Part shown: one piece after another, positions 23,280 to 34,334 of the stretch
Layout of the letters: every line of letters starts with the position of its first letter
How positions within the stretch are numbered: position 1 is the stretch's first letter
NCBI GenBank assembly: GCA_947095535.1
Contig: OX352773.1
Location: forward strand, 170,326,438-170,390,437
Length of the DNA: 64,000 bases
Source: Poecilobothrus nobilitatus
Taxonomy: Eukaryota; Arthropoda; Insecta; Diptera; Dolichopodidae
Direction of reading: 5' to 3'
Made by a program: the position numbers and the translations under genes
Notes under the pieces: model-generated
What the model was told of the DNA's origin: nothing
Databases searched by the model: none
The model's input: the letters and a program-made list of their open reading frames with translations, nothing else

Positions 23280-25571
23280 TTATTTATAAAGGTAAAAAAA
23301 ATTCCTGTCGAATGAGGTTTTTAAATTAAAAATGTTAAGCAGAACATGAGATATACACAATACAGAAGTAATTATTAAGAAAATCAAAAATATTTCAATA
23401 CTTCATTTAAATTTTTTTTTTTTTTTGTTTTTAATTTAATTTTTCATTAGTTTTTATAAAACAAAACCATACCCACACATACATACACACCTCGTACATA
23501 CTTTTTTTTTTTTTTTTTTCAAATCTTTCTTAAAATATAAAATTTTTAAACTGTTCTTTCGTTAAACATATGTGTATTTTTAAGTGCGGTCAAATTATTA
23601 ATATATTTTTTTTTTATTAATTAATCAATTGATTTTAATTATTTTAATTAGAGTAAAAGTATTAAAATTACAGGTGAAAACAATAAATTGAAAAAAAAAA
23701 CCAAAAAACAATAAATAAATTTTTTTATTTTGTTTTTTTTTTTTTTTGTTTGATTTATTGCTTTATTTATTTTTACATTTTAAATTTTTGATATAACTAA
23801 ATTATAATCATATATACCAAAACATTCCAATATATGTATAATATAGTAAACAACCTGTATTTTTTATTTGTTGTTCACTTAATTACTAAAGACAATCTAA
23901 ATTTTATATTCTAAAAATATAACTAAACTTAAAGTTAAACCTATAATAGTAATTTTAAATTTATATAAATTTTCATTTAAACAGTTTTATTTTTTGGTTT
24001 TTCCAGTAGCAAAACCAAAAATTATGACTTAAAACAAAATTCATGGAAATTTTTTTTTTTTAAATATCATTAAATCGATAACAAAAAAAAATTAAACATC
24101 TTTTAAAAATTTCAATATAAATTTTTCGATTTTATACAAGAAAATTTATTCAAATAAATTTTTCGTAATAATTTTCAGCATAAAATTCTTTAATTCTTTT
24201 TATTTATTCTTAGATATGGAAAATTTTTTTTTTTTGTAACTAAAAAACAAAAAATTTATCTAAAAAAAAAAAATAATAATTCTTAAATTTTGCATAAATA
24301 ATTAAAACATTAAACGAAAAGTTCCACGTAATTTTTCGTGACGTAAAATTCTTAAAAAAAAAAAAACAAAAAAAAACTAAATATGGCGGGAGGAGAAAAA
24401 TTATTTTTTTTAATAAAAAAAAAAACTTTAAACTCTCTAAAATGATTTAATGACACCTTAGAAATGCATAAAACTAGTAATCAAGTAAGTAATAATAATA
24501 ATAATAAACAGAAAACAAAAAAATAAACTGGTAAATGATCATAAAAATCTGAGAAAACCCATTTTTTTTTTTTGTTTTCTTTAATAAATTTTTATTACCT
24601 TACAATTTATTTATATCTGAAACTTTTCATTATATAACAGATCTAAAGTGATCTAAACAAATAAGAAAAAACAAAAAAAAAAAAAAATACATATACATAT
24701 ATGTATACATATATATGTATATGAAAAAGAAAAAATTATAATAATATTATTTGCAAAAAAAAAAACAAAAACAAAAAAAAAAGTCACCTTAAACCTGAAC
24801 TGAAAGCAGAAATTCTTAACTAACTTTTAACTATAAGTATATTATTTTATACTTGTTAATATTTTTTTACATATATACATAATACTTAAATATATTATTA
24901 TTATATTCTATATAAAATGTAAACAAAATATAATATGTGTATCTATATACATTTTGTACATAAAAAAAAAATCTATAAATTCTCAATTTATTATAATAGC
25001 GTTTAAAAAAATTTTCTTTTTTTCTTTTTTCTTTTTTTTTTTTTTTTTTTGTATATACATTTTCTATTAAGATTCATCAGAAAGCCAGCAAAAAGCTTGT
25101 TTTTTATTTTTTAGTTTTTTTTTTGTTTTTTTCGTTATACGTTTCAACTTCATCTTCTTAAAAAAAAAAATCAAAAACTTGTTAAGTTCTAATGAATATA
25201 CATATATATACATTTTTTTTTTCGCGTAATTTATTATTTTTTTTTTTATTTTACTTTAAGATATAAAATATAATAATATTCTAAGTATCTTTATCTATCT
25301 ATATTGATACATATATATATATATATGTATATAGATTTATTTTTTAATTTTATTACAGTCATTCACATTTACATAGTTTGACTACACGTGTAATATGAGT
25401 TAAAATATTCAAAAAAAAAAAAAAATTAAAATAAAAAAATAAAAAAAAAAAAAACTAAAAAACAAAAATAAATTAAAAAATAAAAAAAAAATTAACATCC
25501 CCACATAACAATAATATTTTTGCTAAACTGGTTGAAACTTGAAAATTAATATTTTTACATAAAAGTTAAAT

Positions 25572-25607
<36 letters not shown>

Positions 25608-25880
25608 AATGCAATGATTATAATTTATATTGTTTACTCAATACATACATACACATTACACGAGTAAATTTATCTACTTTGTACATTAATGTGGGTAATT
25701 CTGAAATAAAGCCAAATATTCTATAAAGTTAAAATTGACTTTATTTCATTTTCTTAAATTTTTAAGAATTTTTCAAGATGCTTTTTCTATAAAAAAAAAA
25801 CGAAATTTTTTTATAGAAACAGCATTGGATCCATCATGTTGGCATGCACCGTTTAATTTTAATATTTCTTTTCATAATAT
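23280..25880. other. Low-complexity AT-rich stretch
   Basis: Dense poly-A/poly-T runs and TA-rich microsatellites (e.g. 25310-25330), plus a ~34-base poly-A near 25577-25603. No gene or recognisable element. Confidence 0.65.
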
Positions 25881-25884
25881 AGTT

Positions 25885-26525
25885 TTTAGCACATTTCCAA
25901 AAAAAAAAAATTTTTGAAAAAATGTGCCTAGGTATATTAGTTTTACTCCCTCTGATTACAAAACTTCTACATCGTTCAAAATAGAAAAAAAAAAAATTTT
26001 TTTAACCATAGGTAGGTCTCATAAAAAAAATTTATTGTTGTAGAACAACTTTTTCATATAGCCTATCGATTACGAAGCTACAGAAGCGAAGTTAAACTTT
26101 GAAAAAGCCCTATTTTTAAATGCATATAATCTCATATTCTGTTTAATATTTTTTCAATTCGAAAACGCCATTCGATTGGATTTTTTTTTTACCCTAATAA
26201 ATCAACATTAAAATTATAGAATCAATTTTTTAAATTTATTATTTAAATTTACCGTTATGTGAAAACCAAATTTTACATGATTTTCCCGCCTTCATAACTC
26301 CGGCACGCTTTTAGATAGTTACTTGAAATTTTGAGGTAAGAAAGAACTTTCAGAATTAGTATACGTTTTCTCAGAAAAATGTTTTTGGATTACCCTCTAT
26401 TTATGAGCTATTAGAGCCTATCTATTAGAGCCTAACAATTTAAAATTTGCTATTTTTAAACACCTGCAAATTAGACACATGAACAAATTTTTTTTTTTTC
26501 GTCAAGACAAAGCTTAAGCTACAGA
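25885..26525 (+). mobile_element. X-family element fragment, + orientation
   Basis: It begins TTTTTAGCACATTTCCAAAA, like the 13.5-kb copy. It continues with AAACTTCTACATCGTT, GTAGGTCTCATAAAAAAAAT, ACCGTTATGTGAAAACC (about 26250), AACTCCGGCACGCTTTTAGA (about 26295) and TTTGCTATTTTTAAACACCT (about 26445). The GTCC tract is deleted and the right end is lost near 26525. Confidence 0.75.
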
Positions 26526-26529
26526 CGAG

Positions 26530-27090
26530 TAATCAACGGCTTAGCAAAACTAATAATTTCAGAAACTGAAATTTAGTTAAATATAATTAATAAATGACTG
26601 GCATCCAGTCCTATGCAACTTTTAGTAATGGAAAGGAGGGGAAAAAAATATAAAAATAAAGATTTTATTACATTTGGATTTATTTCATTTCAACAATATA
26701 AAATGTAATGTTTAAATAAAAATTGGTAATAAAATCAAAACTAGGATTTTAATTTATAAAGTTTTACATATTGGATTAATGTTAAATATTTGAAATGTTT
26801 AGAAAATGTTTGGTTTCATATTTATTTATTTGTCTGTTCACGTCAGTCTTTTAAAAATATTTTTTATGTGTAAACTGTGAGCCATCTCTTATTAAAATCA
26901 TTATTCTAGATCTAGATCTAGGTTATTTCTATAAATATATAGTATAGGGTATGTTTTAAATTATTTTTTTATTGGTTTGGAACTTAACAGTTAACCGTTA
27001 CTTAACAAATCAGTTCCATGAATATTATTTATTGTTTTTTTTTTGTATGTCCTAGCAAATAACACCAAAATATCAAAGGCATTTTTTTTT
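26530..27090. other. AT-rich spacer
   Basis: Contains a palindromic CTAGATCTAGATCTAG near 26908. No gene seen. Confidence 0.5.
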
Positions 27091-27093
27091 TGT

Positions 27094-27440
27094 CCACACA
27101 AGGGAGAATAGAGGGCTTCCATTTGACATCTGAACCTCATATGGTTTCTTGCTCCTATTTTTACATTCTTTCATGTGAGGTTGCATAGGTTTAAAAGTTC
27201 CACTATTACAGGGCGTCTTCATGTTATATTTAGACACCGCGTTTTCTACTTCCTTAAGAGTTCCACTTCAAGATCATACCACTTATGTTTTCCGATTTTC
27301 TTTTAGCATGGGGCCTTTCCATCTCAATTATTTCTTTCTTTGCGGTTTTAGTATGAGTTCCTCTGCTGGTAAGTCTTGATAGATATCTTCGTCCTTATTG
27401 TAGCCGGCCAGAATGTTCTGCATATGATACGTATAGACAG
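27094..27440 (-). pseudogene. Unrecognised coding-like relic
   Basis: On the minus strand the block is less AT-biased than its surroundings and has long readable stretches. One frame ends with a stop after ...MQNILAGYNKDEDIYQDLP and a Lys/Arg-rich tail. A shifted frame reads WYDLEVELLRK-like sequence. The next frame is open to about 27094 through KEVENAVSKYNMKTPCNSG and KKPYEVQMSNGSPLFS. The frames overlap in a way that suggests one ancestral reading frame broken by at least two indels and some stops. I do not recognise the protein. It could be a retrocopy of a host gene or a transposon protein. Confidence 0.45.
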
Positions 27441-27444
27441 TGGT

Positions 27445-28265
27445 TAGTGAAAACTTGAAAAAGTAAGCAACAAGGCATTTAAAATTTTATTAATTGAAAA
27501 ATACGTTCCCTTCCCATATATTATTTTAGTTGACTATAATTAAGAATAAATAATTTGAAAATCCTCCACTTTTAAGATACATAACAAACATTTACAAAAT
27601 TTCTAAAACAAACAGGAATTTATTTAAAGTTACATAATACAAAGTTGGCATGTGTTTAGAATTTGTTTTATCAGAATTTCCATGTTTTTATTTTTATTAA
27701 AATATTAGAAATAAATAGGTAACTTTCTGCTCAATTTCTCGTATCTAATTCATCATTTCACATTTGCTACAATCAGATTTCATACGGTTCTTCAAAATAA
27801 AATAAAAAAAAAAACTAAACGTTCAATTTTTAAAAAGAGAATAAAACTTATAAGTAAAAATTTTTGCATGTACACACATAGTATGTTGTTATAAAGCTGG
27901 TATAATTATGTGAGCACTTTTAATTTTAACACTTTTTTTATTTTTTACTTTTATTATATTATTAAAATTATCCACCAGTAACAGAAGCTTTAGAAAAGTT
28001 AAAAATAATAAAAATAAAAAAACAAAACAAAAAAAAATCATTTTTCATTATAAAATTCTAAAATATTTTTCAAAAACAAGTTAATGTTTATATAAAAAAA
28101 AAAAAAATAAAAAAAAAAAAGAGTTGTAAATGACAACTCGGTGGATCGAGAATGATTTAATTAGAAAAAAAGACGATATTTAAAAGTTAAAGTTTTTCGA
28201 ATTTTAGACAAATGAATGTTAAATATATATCATGAATACAAAATATTTTACATTAAAGTTTTAAA
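27445..28265. other. AT-rich spacer
   Basis: No gene or element. A small hairpin GAGTTGT/ACAACTC lies at about 28121-28139. Confidence 0.5.
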
Positions 28266-28271
28266 AAGCGA

Positions 28272-28312
28272 GGGTTCTTGTATTTACCCTCCTGAGTTCT
28301 GACCCTCTTTAA
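28272..28312. repeat. Fragment of a dispersed ~110-bp repeat
   Basis: TGTATTTACCCTCCTGAGTT and the following CTGACCCTCTTTA match the start of the copy at 38998-39107 (CGTATTTACTCCTGAGTT, CTATCTCCTCTTTGG). Confidence 0.5.
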
Positions 28313-28466
28313 CATTCATATCATATTAGGCTTATGATACGTATCACCGAAATTTGGTATTGAATTGGGGTTCGAACAACGGAGTTATGCGTTTTATTTG
28401 GGTACAAAAAGCTAAATAACTATGATATGCTAAAAGTTCTGCAATTCGAGTTTCAATTTTGTGACA

Positions 28467-28650
28467 GGGGGCCTCGATTAGGTGAGTAAGAGCGCATAAA
28501 ATACACTACACCAAAGGAGTGTGGTTCGAATTCCATACACGTCATAAAAATAATTCCCCCTTACGACATTTTGCAGCCATACCGAAAAAATAAAGACTAG
28601 AGTAATTTGCTTGTCACATTTATGTGTCAGGAAATAAACTAAAAATAAAA
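28467..28650 (+). mobile_element. SINE-A copy, diverged
   Basis: Head GGGGGCCTCGATTAGGTGAG with a weakened A box, and a B box-like GGTTCGAATTCC near 28523. The body has TCCCCCTTACGACATTT and CACATTTATGTGTCAGGAAA. Left flank ATTTTGTGACA and right flank ATTTGGTGACA may be a decayed target-site duplication. The tail is ...AAAAATAAAA. Confidence 0.8.
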
Positions 28651-28705
28651 TTTGGTGACAAATTTTGGGAGATACTTATTACAAGTCTAACATAATATAT
28701 TATAG

Positions 28706-28798
28706 TTAGAATCGTATTTACTTCTATCTACTCTTTCTCGAAGGTTGGTGTAGTTGGGAGTAGAAAAGAGTAGTTTACTCTGTAAAAGGAACGCAACC
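28706..28798. repeat. Dispersed ~110-bp repeat, copy 1
   Basis: CGTATTTACTTCTATCTACTC, GTAGTTGGGAGTAGAAAAGA and TCTGTAAAAGGAACG match, in order, the block at 38998-39107. The family is unknown; it may be part of a MITE. Confidence 0.65.
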
Positions 28799-29514
28799 AT
28801 TGATGATATTATTAATATTTCGGCCAATAACAGCAAGTTTATAGGCATGATAATTTATAATCAAAATTAAAGATTTTCTTTTCTTGTTTTCAGAATTTTA
28901 ATAAAATAAATGAATGAATAATATTTTGATCAAAAATTCGATTCAATACTCTAATTTAATTCGGAACACTTAAAGTTCTGTCATAATGTAAGAACTATCA
29001 GAGAATATGACAAAGGTAAAAAGGAACCTAAAATTTTTAATACATAAAGAGAGTTTTTCTGAAGCAGAGTTAATGTATAATATATATAAATATAATTAAG
29101 CCTGGACTCAAGATAAAAAAAAATTGTAACTTAAAGAGCATTTAACATAAAAATTACCGTTAACAAAAAAGATTGAAAAAGAAAAAAAAACAAAGTTTAA
29201 AATATCACATTTTTTAATTGAAAATTACTTTACAATATATTATTTAGTCACGTGATATTTTCAAATAATCAAATGATAGATAGCTCATAATTTTACTTTG
29301 TGCATATATATTCAACAAAATGTTTAATAAAGTTTCTATGTTAATAATAGTTTAAGAACTTTTAATACTTAATTATCTATAGAAACATGTTTGAAAAAGA
29401 ATTTTTCTCTTGTAACAACCATCCTACGCAGGGGAATCCACTATTAAAATTAACCAGAGTACAACCACTGATAACATTTTGATAAATAAATTCACCACAG
29501 TTTCTTTTTTTGTT

Positions 29515-29557
29515 TCCCGTTACAAGTTACACACAAAAAGTGTAACTTGTAACGGGA
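29515..29557. repeat. Perfect 18-bp stem hairpin
   Basis: TCCCGTTACAAGTTACAC (29515-29532) and GTGTAACTTGTAACGGGA (29540-29557) pair perfectly with a 7-base loop ACAAAAA. A third partial copy, TGACAAGTTACACGTTAAAG, follows from about 29571. Confidence 0.9.
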
Positions 29558-29613
29558 ACATTACATCCTGTGACAAGTTACACGTTAAAGTTATACATTC
29601 GTTTTTTTTATCG

Positions 29614-29672
29614 TCAAGTTTCGTTCTTTTTTCGTCAAGAGATTTTTATTTCAAGTTTCGTTCTTTTTTCGG
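29614..29672. repeat. Direct repeat TCAAGTTTCGTTCTTTTTTC
   Basis: The 20-base word occurs twice about 37 bp apart (from about 29614 and 29651), just downstream of the hairpin. Confidence 0.85.
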
Positions 29673-30506
29673 CTTGCTTAAAAGAAACTTATTTTGCTTC
29701 GAGATATTAATATTTTCCGATAAAATTGATTATTCTTTCCGATGCTGGATGGCTGCATATAAAACAACAATCAATAATTGTCGTTAACAATTTTTATTAT
29801 AAAACCAAAAAAAAAAAAATCAATCAAATATAATATAGTCGAACTTTTATTAAATAAAACGGAACAGTTTTTTATTTTAAACATTAATATAAACGTATCT
29901 TGGGAAATTAATTCCAAATGTATGTACCAAAATAATAAAAATAGATTTTAAAGATGGTTGCAAAATTAGTATTTAGCAGAATTTTAATGCGGCACACGCC
30001 AAAATCTTAAATACCATACTTTGTTGTTGAAATGTGTATGAAAAAAAATGTAATTAGGAGTGATTTTAAAATTAATTACAAAATCAGTATTTCAATCATT
30101 TTTTTAGCAGGGGTTTAGCAGAACGGCAATCGTCAATATAAATGCTTTATTGTTTAAATATTAATATAAAGAGGTATTTTTAAATTGATTGCTTTCAAAT
30201 AAATATTTTGTAAGGGCTTATTTACTATTTTATTTAAATTAAGAAATTTTTTTTTTTGTAACGCAAGTGTAAGAAATAAATGAACTAACGGTTTTTTTTT
30301 TCTAAAACAATTCAAATGCGAGGTAATCAAATATAGAGGTAAAATCGAGAAAAAAAACTTTAATTTCATTTTTTTTCTTCGACTTTTTTTTCTTTGACAT
30401 TTTTTTTGACATTATCTTCATTCATTATTTTTTTCTTTTAAAAAAATAATGATGAAAATAATGTCATAATAAAAAAATAATGAAAATAATTTTAAAAATT
30501 ATTATA

Positions 30507-30656
30507 ATTGAACCAATATGAACCAATAACGCTACCTGACCAAAATCCACACCATACAGTGACTTTTTATGATTTCATTGGTTTTTCAAACAATATTCTA
30601 GGATTTTTTTCAGCTTAAATGAGACAGTTTTGTTTGTTGAAATAGCTTCATTCGTT
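30507..30656 (-). pseudogene. DDE transposase relic, Tc1/mariner superfamily (N-side of catalytic domain)
   Basis: A minus-strand frame of 50 codons stays in register but has three stops. It reads FNKQNCLI, then AEKNPRILFEKPMK, then KVTVWCGFWSGSVIGSYWF. This matches the insect transposase segment 'NKQN.R.W....NP....E.P.....KVTVWCG.W..G.IGPYFF', which lies between the first and second catalytic aspartates. The first Asp itself (expected in a DEAHF-like motif just upstream) is replaced or lost (NE, then a stop). The second half of the same protein type appears as a separate relic at 60801-61100, where GPVLF matches the end of this fragment. No TIRs were found around it. Confidence 0.75.
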
Positions 30657-31207
30657 GAAAAAATTCTCATTTTCTTCTTGTTTTTCTATTGCCTAATTAA
30701 CGAATTAGCAGAGAAGGTGTGTGTGTGTGTGACATATTTGAATGACATTCTTTTTCATCATAAACCAATGTACTTTAATTCTAATAAAAAATAAATAAAA
30801 ATTTTACACAATTTATGTTTTTTATTTAACATTTAAAAAGATACATCAAATTTGAACATCTTTTATATGTTTTTATTGTTCGACATAATATGTTTTGACA
30901 AATGGTTATGCCAACATGACGAAAAAATATTATATTTACATAATATGTCCAACTATATGTCATTTTGGTTACCGTTTTAAAATGACTGATACACAGTTGT
31001 GTGTATAATAACACCCTTTCAAATTTTAATATTTTTTTTATTTTAATTATTTTTTTCATTCAACACATTTTTTTTTTGTTTCAACATATTGAATTACAAG
31101 CTACAACTCAGCCTAGAACTCTTTCAACATCATGTTTTTATTTTCTTGCCACTCCTAAGAGAAGTACAGGGCACCCAATAAGTCATTTATTATTCATATT
31201 TGATTAA

Positions 31208-31381
31208 AGCGCCGTATCCACTATGCTTCATGTCTGACATACATGAGTGACGGCATTCTATTTAGCACAGTGGATAGCGTTGAATAAATGTATGTCACGC
31301 ATGATCATTAGAATAAAACTAATTTTGATTCCAATTTCGTCACTCATGTATGTCACGCAAGATGAATAGTGGATACAGCAC
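31208..31381. mobile_element. MITE, ~174 bp, with TTAA at both flanks
   Basis: GCGCCGTATCCACTAT at the left is inverted as ATAGTGGATACAGCAC at the right. A second inner pair, TGACATACATGAGTGACG against CGTCACTCATGTATGTCA, extends the stem. TTAA occurs immediately outside both ends (31204-31207, 31382-31385), which is the piggyBac-type target, although TTAA is common in AT-rich DNA. A partial third copy (CAGTGGATAGCG, TGTATGTCACGCATGATC) lies in the middle. Confidence 0.75.
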
Positions 31382-31385
31382 TTAA

Positions 31386-31572
31386 GCTTCAGTTTCGTAA
31401 ATCATTACCTTCACTAAGCCGTTTATTACTCGGCTGTAGACATCATATTACAGAAGATATATATATATATATATTTTTTTTTTGTATTTTTCAGCATTAA
31501 CATTCAAATTTTCAATTTTATATTCTCAAGTTCTCAAAATATATTGCCATTTATTATTTTTCAGTAATTAAT
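31386..31572. other. AT-rich spacer
   Basis: Contains a short (TA)n run near 31460. Nothing else seen. Confidence 0.5.
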
Positions 31573-31583
31573 AATTAATTTGG
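31573..31583. repeat. Target-site duplication, left copy
   Basis: AATTAATTTGG, repeated at 31783-31793 directly after the SINE poly-A tail. Confidence 0.85.
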
Positions 31584-31782
31584 GGGCTTCGGTGGCCTAG
31601 TGGGTAAGAGCGTATACAATACACTCTAAAAACACCGAGGGAGTGTGGGAGTTCAAATACCACACACGTCGTAAGAGTTATTTCCCCCTTACGACATTTA
31701 TACAGCCACGCCTGAACAGGAAAGGCTGTGTAATTTCCTGTCCACATTTATGGGACAGGAAAACCAAAAAAAAAAAAAAAAA
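31584..31782 (+). mobile_element. SINE-A copy, full length with poly-A tail
   Basis: About 199 bp, flanked by an 11-bp duplication. The head is GGGCTTCGGTGGCCTAGTGG with A box TGGCCTAGTGGGTAAGAG (from 31593). The B box (near 31649-31660) is mutated to GAGTTCAAATACC. The body has the hairpin GTCGTAAG/CTTACGAC, then CAGCCACGCCTGAACAGG, a second potential stem ACAGGAAA/TTTCCTGT, and CCACATTTATGGGACAGG. It ends in ~20 A. It is the best reference copy of the family in this window. Such SINEs are transcribed by RNA polymerase III and mobilised by a partner LINE; the partner here is unknown. Confidence 0.93.
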
Positions 31783-31793
31783 AATTAATTTGG
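31783..31793. repeat. Target-site duplication, right copy
   Basis: AATTAATTTGG, identical to 31573-31583. Confidence 0.85.
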
Positions 31794-32998
31794 TTTTATA
31801 AACGTTAAATTTAATTATGAATACTTATTTTATTTTTATGTTAATCCTTTTCATAAAAAAAACAAAAACTATAAAAAAAAAAAAGCTGTAAGCGATGATT
31901 AATAAATAAATTGTAAACTTTTATGTGCGATGTACATTTTGAAATTTATATGCTTTTTATTTTTGTTTTTTTTTTTTTTATTTTTATTTCTGAAATGTAT
32001 TATATTTAATTTGCTAATAAATTATAAACATATGTATATACATACATACATGCACATGTATGAGACATAAATGTGTTACGAAATTATATCATTAACAATG
32101 ACTGTTAATAATTTTTTAACAAATATGTACAAAATGCACAAATTACAAGTTAAATATTAATAAATATATGTACATACATATGTATATGTTTATAGATATA
32201 TTTAAAACGATTAAACAAAAAAAAACAGAAAAAAACAGAAAAACTTCTCACATCAATACAACCTCAAATATTAAATATAATTATTAAAAATTTAAATAAA
32301 AAAAAAATTATGAACATGCAAATTTTTATTTAGGAAAAATTATTTAAAAGAAAAAAAAAAAAAAAAATTTTTTTTAAAGTTAAAAAAAAAAATAACTTTT
32401 AAAAAGCAATTCTCAGAGCATGTTTAATTTTTATATTATGTAAATATGTATGTATGTATATAAGAAATAAATATAGGTATTATTAAAGTTCTGATGATTC
32501 AATAATAACTTAGAACTTATTTTTGTACTAATGATTGATTGATGATGATATAAGTTAAAATATTGGGAAAAAAAAAAAAATCATTTATTTATGTAAAAAT
32601 CACAATTAATAGGTGTAAATTGTTGATTAATATAAAAAGAAAAAAACAGACAAATTTTAAAAAGATTTATGAAGAAAAATTAATTAGAGGTTTTTTTTTT
32701 CTTTTTTTTTTTCCTTCTAACTATTTTTTTTTTCCATTTATGATTATTACACAAAAAAAAAAAAAGTTTGCAATTATAACTAATAAAATATTACTTTGAA
32801 GAATAATCAATTAGAAAATTTAATGATGCTAATTTTAATGGGGGGAATTGTTAAAAAAAAAATTAAATAAAAAACAAAAACAAAAACAAAAAAGAAGAAC
32901 ATAAATAATGAATTCTAGATTTTGTAAAATTGATAAAAAAAAAAAACACAAAAAAAAAACGAGGAAGAGTGCAGTAGAGTAGACTGTGTCAACTCTGG
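31794..32998. other. Low-complexity AT-rich stretch
   Basis: Poly-A/T runs and TACATATGTATA repeats. The open frame at 32563-32799 is lysine/phenylalanine homopolymer read-through. No gene seen. Confidence 0.6.
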
Positions 32999-33769
32999 CA
33001 TACCCGTATGAACATAATATATCCTGTTTCTATATAACTTGATCATCTATTAAACAATTTCAGATGTTTTGGTGGTACCGACGTTATAACTGCCGAGATA
33101 TATTTATGTAAATTGTGAAGTTGTATAACAGCTACCCAAATCTATTGCATGAGCACAACCAAATTTTATAGAAGTTGTTGCCATAAAATCATCATTTGTA
33201 AGATTGTAGACGTCTAGCTTCATTAAATTCCAAGAGGTGCAAAAAGTCTGAACCGGCTGCTCTAGACCAATAAAATTTTAAAAAAGTTTTTGGCATGTAA
33301 CTCGACAACTCTTCACTAAATTTCAGATACCTAACTTCAATAGACACTCAGTTATTTTCATTTGAACAGAGAAGTTGTATGGCAGCTACCCGAACCTGTC
33401 GCACCAGCACAACCAAATTTTACAAATGTTGTTGTCCTGTAACTCGACACAATTTTGCAAAATTTCGGATACCTAGCTTTAATAGATATTGGTGTTATTT
33501 CCATATAAAGAAAGAAGTTGTATGGCAGGTATTCGAACTCGGCGGCCGAAAAACTGGATTTAAATAACGAAACTAATAATTTTGCAAAGGTGTTGTAAAA
33601 AAAATTTCAGCTTCCTAGCTCCATTAATTTTTGAGTTATTGTGTGGACGGGCGTACATGACCTTCTGAACCGATCCATACCTTTGACACTATATCTAGTT
33701 CAACTCCTTTAAGATGTCACAAACGTAATGGCAAATTTATTATACCCTTGAACGTAGTTCATACGGGTA
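32999..33769. mobile_element. Element with TACCCGTATGAAC ends and repeated interior
   Basis: TACCCGTATGAAC (33001-33013) is inverted exactly as GTTCATACGGGTA (33757-33769). The interior holds about two and a half diverged units starting GAAGTTGTATGGCAGCTACC (near 33116, 33370 and 33512), each followed by GCACAACCAAATTTTA and TCAGATACCTA. It ends with the GTGTGGACGGGCGTACATGA segment, analogous to the GGAC tract of 1761-2767. The 62-codon frame at 33379 is inside the array. This is the same structural class as 1761-2767. Confidence 0.75.
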
Positions 33770-33928
33770 GAAAAATCTCATTTTTAAAATTAATTTCATT
33801 ATTAGAAAGGTATCAAAATAAAACAATTAAAAATATCTTTGACTGCTTTAACTGTAATGAAAGGAAGAGGAACTGTAATAAAGGTAGAGGCAATCAAAAT
33901 CAAAGTACATATATCTCAAAGTATACTT

Positions 33929-34331
33929 ATATATACCATTTTTACTTTGACTGAAGACATTTTTACTTTAAGTGAAGTTTTTTTTACTTAAAGTGAAGAA
34001 TTTTTTTTATCTTAACTGAAAATTTTTTACCTTAAGTGAAGACATTTGTAATAAAAATTAAAGTAAAAAATACACATATGTAACAAATATATACATACGT
34101 ATATATGTATATAAATATCAGATTCAAATATATATATATATTAAGTAAATTAAATATTATTATGTATATTAAATATTTATATTACATAAGTTATTGAGTA
34201 AAGATGCTTCATTTAAAATAAAAAAATCTCTTTACTTAAAGAAAAAAATTTTCACATATTATACAGTTAAAGTAAAAAATATTCACTTAAAGTAAAAAAA
34301 TTTTCAATCAAAGTGAAAAAAGGTATATATT
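33929..34331. mobile_element. Foldback-like element FBL-4 (TTTTACTTTAAGTGAAG arms)
   Basis: The left arm (33930-34050) is a run of units reading TTTTTACTTTGACTGAAGAC, TTTACTTTAAGTGAAG, TTTACTTAAAGTGAAG, ATCTTAACTGAAAA and ACCTTAAGTGAAGACATTT. The right arm (34225-34331) holds the same units inverted (CACTTAAAGTAAAAAA, CAATCAAAGTGAAAAA). The outer edges are ATATATACC and GGTATATAT, and CTTATA/TATAAG continue the pairing. The AT-rich loop is about 170 bp. No open frame. Confidence 0.75.
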
Positions 34332-34334
34332 ATA

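Larger units (their letters stand above)
28800..30500. other. AT-rich stretch holding a palindrome and a short direct repeat
   Basis: Apart from the repeats at 29515-29557 and 29614-29671 no feature is supported. The 102-codon frame at 29479-29787 runs through these repeats and poly-T and shows no domain. Confidence 0.5.

Noticed and set aside
31584..31782. tRNA-like sequence with A and B boxes
   Set aside because: Not a tRNA gene: it lacks a closed cloverleaf acceptor stem, and is followed by the SINE body, poly-A and a target duplication.
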